DNA of 64,000 nucleotides from an uncultured Bacteroidota bacterium (GCA_902546725.1 CACCLB010000003.1:104576-168575); one strand, 5' to 3'; shown: positions 25,151 to 35,184, numbered from the stretch's first letter. Notes: a model not told the origin generated them from the letters alone. Made by a program: numbers and translations.

Positions 25151-26521
25151 TTATTGCCTTTTGAATTTTAATTTTTTTTCAATGGCCATTATCATCTCAT
25201 TAGCAATGTCCTTCCCTGTGGCAGTCTCAATTCCTTCCAATCCTGGAGAGGAGTTTACTTCTAGTAATAAAGGGCCCTTGTTAGAACGAATAATATCAAC
25301 CCCAGCGACAGCCAAATTTAAAATTTTAGCTGCCTTAATAGCCAGGCGTCTTTCTTCCTGGGTAATTTTTATCTTTTTTGCTGTCCCTCCCATATGAATA
25401 TTTGAACGGAATTCACCCTTGGGTGCTGACCGTTCAATGGAAGCCACTACTTTACCATTGACTACAAAACAGCGTAGATCTTTTCCTGCTGCTTCTTTTA
25501 TAAATTCTTGAACTAAAATATTGGCCTGCAGACTTTTAAATGCATTTATTACACTTTCTGCTGCCTTGTCTGTTTCCGCAGAAACTACCCCTTTACCCTG
25601 AGCACTTTGTAATAGTTTAATCACCAAAGGAGCTCCTCCTACCGTGTTGATAAGGTCCTTAGTATCCAGGGGTGATTTGGCAAATCCAGTAATTGGAATC
25701 TGGATATCATTCGCTGAAAAAAGTTGACTTGAGAATAGTTTGTCTCTGGATTGAGATATTGCAGTATCTGGATTTAAACAGTATGTTCCAATAGAATGAA
25801 ATTGCCTAAGTAAGGCGCAACCGTAAAAAGTCATACTTGGTCGAATTCGAGGAATAATCGCATCCAAATCTTGAATGATACTCCCCCCTCTATATCGCAC
25901 CTCTGGGGTCACAGTGTCCAAACGCATATAACATTGCTGAATATTGTAAAAATACATCTCATGCCCTCTTGCTTTTCCAGCTTCCATAAGGCGTTTGTTG
26001 CTGTACAAGGATTTGTCTGTAGCCAATAAACCAATACTCAATCCTGACTTTTCATGTAATAAATGGCTGTATTTCTTTTCTAGTTCTTCGTCTGTAATTT
26101 GACTGGTCAAATAGTGTTTGGAAGGGTCGACAATAAATCTGTCTTTCATAGCCTCTCTTCCGAGTAGCATTCTAAAATCCATTCCATCTCTATTGGCTAG
26201 AGTAAGTTCAATTTCAAATGAGTTGTTACCAATTTGAACCTTTTCAATGATTACAAAACGTTTGTCTGTAATTCCAGAGGAACTTTTTACAATTCTGACA
26301 TCAACTATTTTTGATTCACAATGAACTACGATACTTAAATTGTCTTGTATTGGATTGACATCAAACGACACCCAAGACTCTTTGCCTTTCTTGAATTTTT
26401 TAATGTTGGTAGATTGTATAGATGAGGTCTTTGCTCCAGAATCAATACGCGCTTTAATAGAGGGGATATTTAAATTCTCAAACGAACACCACTCCTGACT
26501 TCCAATTAGTGCTTTTTCCAT
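25151..26521 (-). CDS. rimK: fused RimB-like protease domain and RimK glutamate ligase
   Basis: Two domains are joined in 456 residues. Residues 1 to about 140 match the RimK-associated 'ATP-dependent zinc protease' family (PF05618), with the retropepsin-like ARIDSGAKTSS motif and MLLGREAM. Residues about 155-456 are a RimK ATP-grasp ligase: PRIRPSMTFYG, VIKLLQSAQGKGVVSAE, RCFVVNGKVVASIERSA and LLLEVNSSPGLEGIE. RimK adds glutamates to the C-terminus of ribosomal protein bS6, and RimB trims them in Pseudomonas, where they are separate genes. The fusion would put writer and eraser in one chain. The substrate is inferred from the family, and other ATP-grasp targets remain possible. Confidence 0.88.
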   Translation of the reverse strand: MEKALIGSQEWCSFENLNIPSIKARIDSGAKTSSIQSTNIKKFKKGKESWVSFDVNPIQDNLSIVVHCESKIVDVRIVKSSSGITDKRFVIIEKVQIGNNSFEIELTLANRDGMDFRMLLGREAMKDRFIVDPSKHYLTSQITDEELEKKYSHLLHEKSGLSIGLLATDKSLYSNKRLMEAGKARGHEMYFYNIQQCYMRLDTVTPEVRYRGGSIIQDLDAIIPRIRPSMTFYGCALLRQFHSIGTYCLNPDTAISQSRDKLFSSQLFSANDIQIPITGFAKSPLDTKDLINTVGGAPLVIKLLQSAQGKGVVSAETDKAAESVINAFKSLQANILVQEFIKEAAGKDLRCFVVNGKVVASIERSAPKGEFRSNIHMGGTAKKIKITQEERRLAIKAAKILNLAVAGVDIIRSNKGPLLLEVNSSPGLEGIETATGKDIANEMIMAIEKKLKFKRQ

Positions 26522-26598
26522 TTATATAGTTCTATTTTTCAAAAAGCGAGAATACGAAAAGTTTTGAATTAAAAACACTGATAAGGTTTACTATTTAA

Positions 26599-26627
26599 TT
26601 GTGATCTAATTAGCTTGTGTATATTTG
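26599..26627 (+). promoter_or_regulatory. promoter of the DUF5916 gene
   Basis: TTG at 26599-26601, an 18-base spacer and TATATTTG at 26620-26627 match the Bacteroidota promoter form. The ATG is 19 bases further on. Confidence 0.7.
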
Positions 26628-26646
26628 AAGTTAAATTAAGGTTTTT

Positions 26647-28890
26647 ATGACTAGATTGGATTCGTTTGGTAAATTTATTTTACTGATTCTAATGACACAA
26701 TTTACCTTCGGTCAAAATCAATACCAACCTCAAAAATCCCCCTCTTCTAAAATCGTTCTTGACGGAATACTCTCCCAAGGCGAGTGGGAAAATGCCACTC
26801 CAGTTGAGCTGAACTATGAAATAAATCCAGGCAATAACAGTCCTGCAAAAAAAAGAACCGTAGGTTATATTACCTATACCAATACCCATTTATACATTGC
26901 GATCCACGCATTTGATAAGCCAGAAAATGTAAGAGCAAACGTTCGTTCGAGAGACGACTTTAATATGTATCGCCAAGATGATATCGTTTCAATTAGCTTT
27001 GATACTTATGCTGATGGACGTAACAATTACATTTTAGTAGCCAATCCCTTTGGAAGTCAATTTGATGTTAGAGCAATCAATGCAGTATCCGATGAGCAAC
27101 GTTACGACGGCAGTTTTAATATGGATTTTGAAACTGCAGGATCTATTGTATCCAATGGGTTTCAAGTTGAATATAAAATCCCTTTCTCCTCTCTTCCTTT
27201 TCCTAATGGTACAAATCAGAAATGGTATTTCAAGCTGGGAAGAAAGTATTTTAACGAAAAAAATGTTGAAGTTGAGGTACAGAGTCAAACTTTTGATCGA
27301 GACAATCCATGTGAAGTTTGTCAAACAACTGAGGTGCTCCTACTTAATGATATTACTATTGAAAAACGAATAGAGCTGTTACCCTATGTTGCTGGAAATT
27401 TAAGTGGGAAAAAACCGAGTAAAAATGCTTTATTGGATTACGATAAATTTAAGCCCAATGCGGGTCTAGGTCTCAATTTAGACCTCAGCAAAAACAGTGG
27501 ACTTGAAATTACCTTAAACCCAGATTTCTCTCAGGTTGAAGCAGATGTAACTCAAATTGATGTCAATTCCTCCTTTGCTTTAGAATATCCTGAACGAAGA
27601 CCTTTTTTTAATAGGGGAACAGATATAGTCAATTTTACAGACGGCGCTTTTTATTCCCGATCCATATACAACCCCTTACTCTCAACCAAACTTTTGAGCC
27701 AAGCCAAAAAATCCAGAATCTATTTTTTAACAGCAATTGATCAAAATTCACCCTATCAAATAGCAGGGGAAGACCGCTCCTATTTGGGTCAAGGCGGTCA
27801 ATCCTTTGTAAATGTATTTCGCTACCAAAGACTTGTCAATAAAAATACTCGCTTGGGCTTGGTAAGTACAAATAGGTATTATAAAGAAGGGGGGTATGGA
27901 AATTTATTTGGTACAGACGGTTGGTTCCTCATATCTAAAAACTGGCGATTGACCTATGAACTCTTTGCTAATTTTAATCAAGAGCCTGAAGCTGATTGGA
28001 TCGATACTCAAGATGCTATAAAAGGAAGGTCTGTAGCACTAGACAATGAAAAATATGGAGGAAGTGCACTTTATGTCCAATTGTATAGAAATACCGAGCA
28101 TTGGAAATCCTATTTTTACTACCGAGACATCAGCCCAGAGTATCAAGCCAATGTAGGCTTTGTCGTAAAAAATAACCGCCGTTGGGGAACTATCTTTCAC
28201 GAATACCAAAACTTTATCAATAAAAAAGGGTTGCAGTTTTTCAGTATTGGGACTAAAGCGGATTTAAATTATACATTTCAAAACTATTTGAAAGCCATCA
28301 GTATTGATGGTATATTCAGTATTAGAACCTATTTGAATACCGAAATCCAATACACTTACGACTGGGATATATTTAAAAATTATTTGGGTAGAGATTACCG
28401 AAATGTTGGTAAAAGTGAATTGAGCATTCGAAACAATCCAAGTGAATCCTTCTCTCTTATGATTCGATCAACTTTTGGGAAAGACTTGGCTTATAACGAA
28501 GAGAAACCTGACGTTGGGAGGGAGTTTACCCTATTTATCATGCCAAGCTTTCAGTTAGGTGATAAACTTAACCTTTCCCCGTCCATCCGTTACGCCACTT
28601 TATCAAAATTGGATACACAAGAAAAATATTTTGAGGGAGCCATCTCACGCTTTTCCGCACGCTACCAGTTTAATAACTTTTTTAGCATTAGAATCATTTC
28701 AGAGTACAATTCCTTTGCAGATCGATTTTTTATCCAACCGCTTGTTCAGTGGAACCCCAATCCTTCAACGGTTTTTTATGTTGGGGGAAATCAAAATTCA
28801 CTTGAAGACTTTAACGATGAATTTTACTCTCCATTTCGCGTTGACCAGACCCAATTCTTTTTAAAGTTTCAATACCTCATCGGACTGTAA
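26647..28890 (+). CDS. outer membrane DUF5916 protein with CBM9-like N-terminal domain
   Basis: The 747-residue protein has a signal peptide (about 1-22, ending TFGQ) and a CBM9-like carbohydrate-binding or DOMON-type domain (about 35-220, starting IVLDGILSQGEWENA). A long DUF5916 region with barrel-like alternating strands ends in FFLKFQYLIGL. The block NPDFSQVEADVTQIDVN is characteristic of DUF5916. It is probably an outer membrane protein that binds or takes up a glycan or related ligand, but no function is proven for this family. Its stop is 2 bases from the end of the convergent BNR-repeat gene. Confidence 0.85.
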   Translation: MTRLDSFGKFILLILMTQFTFGQNQYQPQKSPSSKIVLDGILSQGEWENATPVELNYEINPGNNSPAKKRTVGYITYTNTHLYIAIHAFDKPENVRANVRSRDDFNMYRQDDIVSISFDTYADGRNNYILVANPFGSQFDVRAINAVSDEQRYDGSFNMDFETAGSIVSNGFQVEYKIPFSSLPFPNGTNQKWYFKLGRKYFNEKNVEVEVQSQTFDRDNPCEVCQTTEVLLLNDITIEKRIELLPYVAGNLSGKKPSKNALLDYDKFKPNAGLGLNLDLSKNSGLEITLNPDFSQVEADVTQIDVNSSFALEYPERRPFFNRGTDIVNFTDGAFYSRSIYNPLLSTKLLSQAKKSRIYFLTAIDQNSPYQIAGEDRSYLGQGGQSFVNVFRYQRLVNKNTRLGLVSTNRYYKEGGYGNLFGTDGWFLISKNWRLTYELFANFNQEPEADWIDTQDAIKGRSVALDNEKYGGSALYVQLYRNTEHWKSYFYYRDISPEYQANVGFVVKNNRRWGTIFHEYQNFINKKGLQFFSIGTKADLNYTFQNYLKAISIDGIFSIRTYLNTEIQYTYDWDIFKNYLGRDYRNVGKSELSIRNNPSESFSLMIRSTFGKDLAYNEEKPDVGREFTLFIMPSFQLGDKLNLSPSIRYATLSKLDTQEKYFEGAISRFSARYQFNNFFSIRIISEYNSFADRFFIQPLVQWNPNPSTVFYVGGNQNSLEDFNDEFYSPFRVDQTQFFLKFQYLIGL

Positions 28891-28892
28891 AC

Positions 28893-31800
28893 TTATAAGG
28901 AGTCAATTTCTACGTTGAGAACAGGGACTTTAGCTGCTCTGTAGTTTTCTTCAAAAGACCTAAAGTCATCTTCAATGATTTTTTTCAACTCATCTTTATG
29001 CTTTTGCCAAGTCTCATTAAGGTCGCGATAGCGGTCTTTAGCTCCTTGGGTCACTTTCGGATCATCCGTGTCAACGTATCCTTTTAAATGCATCAGTTCA
29101 GCATTGAGTTTATTGTTAAAATTAATCACGTCTTGGAAGGTTTTCTGATTCGGTTGAATCAATTCCTTTTCCCAATTTTTAAGTTGTTCCTCTATGCTTT
29201 GAGCTTGATCATAAAGTTTTGTAAATGAATCTTTTTCTTTTAAAATATTGGAGTAGTACTTTAATTGAGCTTGGGCATTGCGCATTTGTGTTACTGACTC
29301 GTGTATATTCTCAATCGCAGTTTCAATTTTGATCAACAGTTCTTGCTGGTCTTTAAAGTCTGCAGCAGAGTAATTCAGGTTTGGATTTGGTAAAATTTCG
29401 ATCCCTACCTCTTTGATTTGATCGCCATAAGTGAGTCTCGCTGTGTACCCTCCTGGTGCAACTCTACTACCGTTATAACTCCCATAGACAAAAACCTTGT
29501 CTACACTGGGTAATTGGGCTCTTCTAAAATCCCAATGTGTTCTGTTAAACCCTATTTTATGAGGAAGGACTAATTCCGCATTTGGGCCTCCTGGCCATGA
29601 TTTAAAATCACTATTCTTGCTGGAAGTATAAGAACGAATCACTTTTTCATCTTGTAGAATATCCAATTGAACCTCTAGCGAATCGTAAACCTCTGGCAAG
29701 TAGTAATCCAAATAAACCCCACTCTTCGGGTTTGACCCCTGACTGCTGTTTTTTGGAGTATTTACAGAGGAAATACGGTAGGATGTCTTGGGTGCCACTA
29801 AATGAATTTGTTCGATTTTTTGATGCTGCTGAAGTGGGCTAAGGTCATCCAATATCCAAAAGGAACGCCCTGCTGTAGCTGCAATTAAATCGTTATCCTG
29901 AATGAATAGGTCATTAATTGGAACTACAGGTAAATTGCTTTGGAAGGCTTCCCAATAGTTTCCATCATTGAATGAAATATAAAAGCCTGTTTCTGTTCCT
30001 GCATACAATAAACCTTGAACTTTTGGATCAGCACGAACAACACGTACGAAATTGTGTTGCCCTTCTAAACCCTCAGTAATGAGTTCCCAACTTTCACCGT
30101 AATTGTTAGTTTTATATACATAAGGAGTTAAATCCATAAACTTATAACGCATCACAACTACATAGGCAGTCTCAGGATTGTGAGGAGACACTTCAATCGA
30201 ATTAATTATCCCCTCTTTAAGTCCTTTGGGGGTCGTGTTTACCCATGTTTTACCACCATCTCGAGTCAGGTGAATCAATCCATCGTCACTTCCGGCCCAA
30301 AGTACACCAGCATCATGCGGAGATGCAACTAAGCTCATCAAAGTATTGTAATTTTCTCCTCCAGCAGCTTCATTGGTATAGGGTATCCCTCCTGCCAACT
30401 GTTGATTTTTATCATTTCTTGTCAAATCAGGACTGATAACTTCCCAGTCAATTCCTCCGTTTTGGGTTTTAAATACAACATTGCCAGCATGATAAATGGT
30501 GTTTGGATCTGAAGGAGCACTGATGATTGGAGCATTCCAATTAAATCGATATTTAAAAGAATTCGGAGCATTTCCCAATGCCAATTCAGGATATTCTTTT
30601 ATTTCCTTTACGGTTTGAGTAGCTCTATCCCAACGCTCAATAATTCCTTGGTAGCAGCCACCATAGACTACCCTAGGACTTTTGGGGTTAAAAGCCAAAA
30701 AAGCGCTTTCGCAGCCCGAAACAGAATACCAGTCTTTCCAATCAATACCGCGGTCTTGGTCTCTACTTTTGATTCCTATGGCCGAATTATCCTGCTGCCC
30801 TCCATAAACGTGATAAGGCACTTGTTCGTCTGCAATTACACGGTAAAATTGAGCTGTGGGTTGGTTTTGCTGAGTACTCCAGCTTTTACCTCCGTTTGTT
30901 GAAACATTTGCTCCTCCGTCATTAGAGTTGATCATGATCTGATTATTATCCGGATGAATCCATAAATGATGGTTATCACCATGAGGTGTGGGTAAAGTTT
31001 TAAATGTTTTTCCTCTATCAATAGATTTAAGAACAGGAGAATTGAGTACATAAACCACATTTTCATCTTGGGGATCGGCAAAAATCTCCATATAATACCA
31101 AGATCGAGCTACTGCGACCCTATCCTTATTGACTTGTTTCCATGTACTTCCTCCGTCCTCAGACCTATACACTCCAGCGGCTGAACCTTCCGCTTCTATA
31201 TTAGCAAATACGAGACTTGAATTTGCTCTTGAAACTGAAATTCCTGCCTTACCAAATTCCTCTGGTAATCCTTTTTCCAATCTAGTCCAATGATCTCCAC
31301 CATCAGTTGACTTATACAAGCCTGAATTTGCACCACCCGATCTCATTTGCCAGGGGGAACGTTGATGATACCATAGTGCAGCGTATAAAATTCGAGGGTT
31401 ATTTTTATCCATACTCAAAGAAGCTGCACCTGTAGTCTGTGACACATAGAGTACATTTTCCCATGTAGCTCCCCCGTCCTCAGAACGATATATCCCTCGC
31501 TCTTTACTAGGACCATACTGAGCGCCTTGCACAGCCACATAAATTAGGTCTGGATTGGAAGGATGTATTTCTACATTAGAGATATGTCTAGACAAATCCA
31601 AACCTATGTGTTGCCATGTTGCCCCAGCGTCATCAGACTTGTAAACTCCATCTCCCATAGAAGACATAACTCCTCTAGCAGCGTGTTCACCCATCCCAAC
31701 AACAACAACATTCGGATCACTTTCTGAAACAGCTATGGCTCCTACTGTACCCGTTTTAAAAAACCCGTCTGATATATTTTTCCAATGCATTCCATTGTCT

Positions 31801-32036
31801 TCTGTTTTCCAAACACCACCACCTGTAGTTCCCATATAAAATGTAGAAGGGGATTTGACAACTCCAGCAGAAGCCACACTGCGACCTCCCCGAAAAGGTC
31901 CTATATTCCTCCAGTCTAAATTGTTGAAATTAGCGAGAGTTACTACTGAATTTTTTGATGCCTTTTTCCTTTTCTGACTATAAGTCATTGGGCTCAAGAT
32001 CAGGAATACCAACAATAATGATAGGGATGATTTCAT
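28893..32036 (-). CDS. large secreted BNR/sortilin-like beta-propeller protein
   Basis: The 1047-residue protein has a signal peptide (about 1-20) and many BNR/Asp-box repeats with the pattern SxDGGxTW (YRSEDGGATWENV, YKSTDGGDHWTRL, LTRDGGKTWVNT). These form VPS10/sortilin-like propellers over about residues 35-750. A C-terminal part has a beta domain and then a helical coiled stretch (about 880-1040). Databases often call such proteins glycosyl hydrolases, but I see no catalytic motif that proves this. It is 26 bases downstream of another propeller gene in the same direction, so the two may be co-transcribed. The ligand is unknown. Confidence 0.82.
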   Translation of the reverse strand: MKSSLSLLLVFLILSPMTYSQKRKKASKNSVVTLANFNNLDWRNIGPFRGGRSVASAGVVKSPSTFYMGTTGGGVWKTEDNGMHWKNISDGFFKTGTVGAIAVSESDPNVVVVGMGEHAARGVMSSMGDGVYKSDDAGATWQHIGLDLSRHISNVEIHPSNPDLIYVAVQGAQYGPSKERGIYRSEDGGATWENVLYVSQTTGAASLSMDKNNPRILYAALWYHQRSPWQMRSGGANSGLYKSTDGGDHWTRLEKGLPEEFGKAGISVSRANSSLVFANIEAEGSAAGVYRSEDGGSTWKQVNKDRVAVARSWYYMEIFADPQDENVVYVLNSPVLKSIDRGKTFKTLPTPHGDNHHLWIHPDNNQIMINSNDGGANVSTNGGKSWSTQQNQPTAQFYRVIADEQVPYHVYGGQQDNSAIGIKSRDQDRGIDWKDWYSVSGCESAFLAFNPKSPRVVYGGCYQGIIERWDRATQTVKEIKEYPELALGNAPNSFKYRFNWNAPIISAPSDPNTIYHAGNVVFKTQNGGIDWEVISPDLTRNDKNQQLAGGIPYTNEAAGGENYNTLMSLVASPHDAGVLWAGSDDGLIHLTRDGGKTWVNTTPKGLKEGIINSIEVSPHNPETAYVVVMRYKFMDLTPYVYKTNNYGESWELITEGLEGQHNFVRVVRADPKVQGLLYAGTETGFYISFNDGNYWEAFQSNLPVVPINDLFIQDNDLIAATAGRSFWILDDLSPLQQHQKIEQIHLVAPKTSYRISSVNTPKNSSQGSNPKSGVYLDYYLPEVYDSLEVQLDILQDEKVIRSYTSSKNSDFKSWPGGPNAELVLPHKIGFNRTHWDFRRAQLPSVDKVFVYGSYNGSRVAPGGYTARLTYGDQIKEVGIEILPNPNLNYSAADFKDQQELLIKIETAIENIHESVTQMRNAQAQLKYYSNILKEKDSFTKLYDQAQSIEEQLKNWEKELIQPNQKTFQDVINFNNKLNAELMHLKGYVDTDDPKVTQGAKDRYRDLNETWQKHKDELKKIIEDDFRSFEENYRAAKVPVLNVEIDSL

Positions 32037-32062
32037 ATAAATTACTTTTTTAGATGAGCTAG

Positions 32063-32875
32063 CTATAAATTTAGTTTAAGGTGAAATAAACGAGGTTTTC
32101 CTTTGGACTCACTTTCTGAGGTGATCCAAAACTCCTCTTTATTGATGATTTTAACAGCTTCAATTTGTGCTGGATTTAATGGAATTGTATATCGAGTTAG
32201 ATCAATATTTTTCATTCCATTCTTTTTAAAATGCTTCAAAGTGAAGAAATATTGTTTCCCCTCGAAATCGTAACCTGTCAGCACGACTAAATCTTCTTTT
32301 TCATTGTAATCAGCTGCAGTAATAAGTGCTTTAGTATCAATAGTCTGCTCTGGAATCAAACTGTAATTACCTTCATTTTTTGGAAAGACATAAATCTGTG
32401 ACTGAAGTGTTTTTCTGTTTTTTGAAAAAAGCACTAAATCCTCTCCAACAACTGCTAATGCTTCAGCATCATATTCATTTCTAGATTCTTTGGAAAATGT
32501 CTTTTGAGCCTCGTAGTGAATCTTGATTGTCCCCTGAGGAATTAAGTCTTTCCCTAAAATATAAATTCTTAGATTTTCTCTAGTTGCGTAGTTGTTGCCG
32601 GTATCTGCTATATAAAAATGGTCTTCGTCTGCAGCAAGATCTTCCCAATCTCTATTTTTTAAGTTGTAAAACCGAATACTCTTAATCAATTCTCCTTGGG
32701 GTGTAAACACATAAAGTCGGGGTTTGTCACCTGAGTCATTGTTGGTTATAAGGTGTTCTCCTAAATATTCTAAGCCAGAGGTTTCTTCAAGTTCAGATGG
32801 AAGTTTTACAGTTGTCAAGGTCAGTTGAGCAAGACAGAAATAAGGAGCTAAAAATCCTAAGAAAAAATAACGCAT
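32063..32875 (-). CDS. secreted beta-propeller-like protein, unknown function
   Basis: This 270-residue protein has a signal peptide (about 1-16, FFLGFLAPYFCLAQ). Repeated strands include ETSGLEYLGEHLITNNDSG, DWEDLAADEDHFYIADTGNN and EAVKIINKEEFWITSES. Such repeats are typical of SdiA-regulated or phytase-like propellers. No catalytic residues can be assigned. It lies directly upstream of the large BNR-repeat gene on the same strand and may share its transcript. Confidence 0.7.
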   Translation of the reverse strand: MRYFFLGFLAPYFCLAQLTLTTVKLPSELEETSGLEYLGEHLITNNDSGDKPRLYVFTPQGELIKSIRFYNLKNRDWEDLAADEDHFYIADTGNNYATRENLRIYILGKDLIPQGTIKIHYEAQKTFSKESRNEYDAEALAVVGEDLVLFSKNRKTLQSQIYVFPKNEGNYSLIPEQTIDTKALITAADYNEKEDLVVLTGYDFEGKQYFFTLKHFKKNGMKNIDLTRYTIPLNPAQIEAVKIINKEEFWITSESESKGKPRLFHLKLNL

Positions 32876-32934
32876 ATGATTGAATATGCATACAATATAC
32901 TTAAACTTAATCTTTAGTTTCCTATCTTATTTTC

Positions 32935-32942
32935 TATTTTTG
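32935..32942 (+). promoter_or_regulatory. -7 promoter box before the GDSL hydrolase-kynU pair
   Basis: TATTTTTG matches TANNTTTG, 26 bases before the GTG start. A clear -33 TTG was not seen. Confidence 0.45.
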
Positions 32943-32968
32943 TGGAAGGTATATTATAATTTATAGCT

Positions 32969-33646
32969 GTGATTCAAAGACTCTGCTTACTTTTTTTTGT
33001 TTTTCTTGTTTTCACCGCTTGTGAAGAAAAGGAAGAAATCCCAAAACAGAGTTACCTAGCCGTTGGTGATAGTTATACCATTGGCGAGTCGGTGACTGAG
33101 GACAACCGCTGGCCAAATCAACTTGTAAAGTCTTTAGAAAAAGAATCGATATTTATTAATCGCCCTCAAATTATCGCTCGTACAGGCTGGACTACTTCAG
33201 ACTTAAAAATGGGTATTGACAATTCAGCTTTAGATTTTCCTTACGATTGGGTATCCTTACTTATTGGAGTAAACAATCAATATCAAGGAAAAAGTATTGA
33301 GGGATTTAAAGCTGAATTTGAGCAATTATTAAGTCAAGCAATCCTTTTTGCGGGAAATAAAAAAAATCGAGTTTTTGTAGTTTCTATTCCCGATTGGGGA
33401 AAAATGCCGTTTGCAAAAGACCGCAATCGAGAACAAATAGCTTTAGAAATCGACAATTTTAATCAAGTCATTTATGAAGTTTGTACAAGGGAAGAAATTC
33501 AATTTATTGACATTACACCCCTTTCAAGAACTGTGGGCTCAAAACCGGAGTTTATTGCAGCTGATGGTCTTCACCCAAGCGGAACCCAATATGCAGCTTG
33601 GGTAGATGAAATACTTCCTTTTTTCCTAACTACAGCTGATGATTGA
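32969..33646 (+). CDS. SGNH/GDSL-family hydrolase, lipoprotein
   Basis: This 225-residue protein starts at GTG and has a lipoprotein signal (VFLVFTAC, Cys18). Its SGNH-hydrolase fold shows AVGDSYTIGE with the nucleophile Ser35, the Gly and Asn blocks around TGWTTSDL and LIGVNNQYQ, and the DGLHPSG block with the Asp-His pair near residue 209. It is probably an esterase or lipase-like enzyme held at the membrane. The last 8 bases overlap kynU, so the two genes are translationally coupled. The substrate is unknown. Confidence 0.9.
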   Translation: MIQRLCLLFFVFLVFTACEEKEEIPKQSYLAVGDSYTIGESVTEDNRWPNQLVKSLEKESIFINRPQIIARTGWTTSDLKMGIDNSALDFPYDWVSLLIGVNNQYQGKSIEGFKAEFEQLLSQAILFAGNKKNRVFVVSIPDWGKMPFAKDRNREQIALEIDNFNQVIYEVCTREEIQFIDITPLSRTVGSKPEFIAADGLHPSGTQYAAWVDEILPFFLTTADD

Positions 33647-34904
33647 TCTTAAAGCTGCAAAAATCCTAGATCAACAAGATGGGCTAAACTCTTTTAGAAA
33701 TCGTTTCTATCACGGAGAAGGTGAAATTTATTTAGATGGAAACTCCTTGGGTAAACTCCCTAAAAATGTTCCTGAGCAATTGGATAATGTAATTAAAACC
33801 CAGTGGGGTAAACAACTTATTCGTAGTTGGAGTGAAAATTGGTTGGAACTTCCTGAGCGCATATCAAAAAAATACGGTTTGCTGCTAAATGCCGAGTCTA
33901 ATGAAATTGTTTTTGGAGAATCTACCTCTGTGCGCCTCTACCAAATTCTATATGCCTTACTTCAATCAAAACAATACCCTACTCATCTAATTTCAGATAG
34001 TTTAAATTTTCCAACAGATTTATATGTCTTGGATGGACTGGTTAAACAGCTTCCAAAAACGACACTATCCACTATTACTTACAGTCAGGAGATAGAAGCA
34101 AACCTTGAAAAACTCAAGCAGTTGATCAAAAAAAAACCAGGAATTATCTGTCTAAGTCTCGTTACTTACAAAAGTGCCTATTGTTATCCTATTAAGGAGC
34201 TCAATCGTTGGGCTGCGGAACACAATAGTATTATCGTCTGGGATCTGAGTCATGCTGTTGGGGCTGTTCCTATTGACTTTAAGGAGACAGAAACAAAAGT
34301 AGCCTTAGGGTGTACTTACAAATATATGAATGGTGGACCTGGATCACCAGCTTTTTTATACCTCCATAAAGATTTTCATCTGCAACTGGAAAATCCTATC
34401 CAAGGATGGTTTGGACATGATAAGCCATTCGAATTCAATCCAAAATATACCCCTTCAAATGGATTAGAGCGCTTTAATAACGGAACTCCACCCATTCTTT
34501 CTATGCAAGCAGTAGAGGCTGGAATCGATCTTATCCTTGAGGCTGGTATGGATCATTTGAGGGCCAAAAGTGTACAACAATCCGAGTTTTTACTCAATGC
34601 AGTAAATGAGGTCTTACTTCCACTCGACTTTAGTATTTACAGTCCAATGGATTCTTCATTTAGAGGGTCTCATATAGCAGTGTCCCACCCCCAGGCATGG
34701 CAGATCTGTCAGGCATTAATTGCCGGTGGTCAGGGGGTTCCTAAAATTATTCCCGACTTCAGACCTCCAAGCTATATTCGTATCGGAATAACTCCTCTTT
34801 ACACCCGTTTTGAGGACCTTTGGTGGTTGGTAAATCAACTTCAAAAAATAGTCAGCTCAAAAGCTTATCTCAATTTTGACGACACAAAACGTGACGTATC
34901 TTAA
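33639..34904 (+). CDS. kynU: kynureninase
   Basis: Kynureninase is a PLP enzyme that splits kynurenine to anthranilate and alanine, or 3-hydroxykynurenine to 3-hydroxyanthranilate, in tryptophan breakdown. The 421 residues match the usual length. Visible blocks are YLDGNSLGKLP, FGESTSVRLYQ, VWDLSHAVGAVP with the PLP-binding Asp, and CTYKYMNGGPGSPAF with the Schiff-base Lys228. GWFGHDKPFEF and FNNGTPPILS complete the fold. It overlaps the lipoprotein hydrolase gene by 8 bases. No other kynurenine-pathway gene is in the window. Confidence 0.94.
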   Translation: MIDLKAAKILDQQDGLNSFRNRFYHGEGEIYLDGNSLGKLPKNVPEQLDNVIKTQWGKQLIRSWSENWLELPERISKKYGLLLNAESNEIVFGESTSVRLYQILYALLQSKQYPTHLISDSLNFPTDLYVLDGLVKQLPKTTLSTITYSQEIEANLEKLKQLIKKKPGIICLSLVTYKSAYCYPIKELNRWAAEHNSIIVWDLSHAVGAVPIDFKETETKVALGCTYKYMNGGPGSPAFLYLHKDFHLQLENPIQGWFGHDKPFEFNPKYTPSNGLERFNNGTPPILSMQAVEAGIDLILEAGMDHLRAKSVQQSEFLLNAVNEVLLPLDFSIYSPMDSSFRGSHIAVSHPQAWQICQALIAGGQGVPKIIPDFRPPSYIRIGITPLYTRFEDLWWLVNQLQKIVSSKAYLNFDDTKRDVS

Positions 34905-34911
34905 GCTTTTA

Positions 34912-34946
34912 CAAAAAAAAGCCTTCAGGAAGTATTCCCAAAGGCT
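34912..34946 (-). terminator. Rho-independent terminator, minus strand
   Basis: On the minus strand AGCCTT / AAGGCT with a 15-base loop is followed by eight T. It lies about 240 bases beyond the SET-domain gene, the nearest minus-strand gene, and just after kynU on the other strand. Confidence 0.65.
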
Positions 34947-35184
34947 ATAACCATAAACCAATTCATCAATGAAGAATTGATAAATTAAAATTACAAAAAA
35001 GTTAAACAAACTCTTGATTTTAGATTAAGTTTTTAATAACAATTGGCTAACACTAAGTATTTAATGGCAGTGTAATTTTGAAAAAACTATTTAAATGAAT
35101 TACCTAAAGTCTCTTGTTTACGTCTCTGGATTCTTTTATTGGTTACTCTTTAGACGATATTTAGAAAAGTGATCTGAAAACATA
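34947..35184. other. gap with one possible 25-residue membrane peptide
   Basis: The stretch between the terminator and the SET-domain gene holds no clear gene. A plus-strand frame at 35095-35172 would encode a 25-residue peptide (MNYLKSLVYV ... RRYLEK), hydrophobic in the middle with a basic C-terminal end. I see no promoter box for it, so it is only a candidate. Confidence 0.25.

Noticed and set aside
34969..34989. CAATTC / GAATTG inverted repeat after kynU
   Set aside because: Short stem with a long AT-rich loop and no T run; the terminator beside it is much better.
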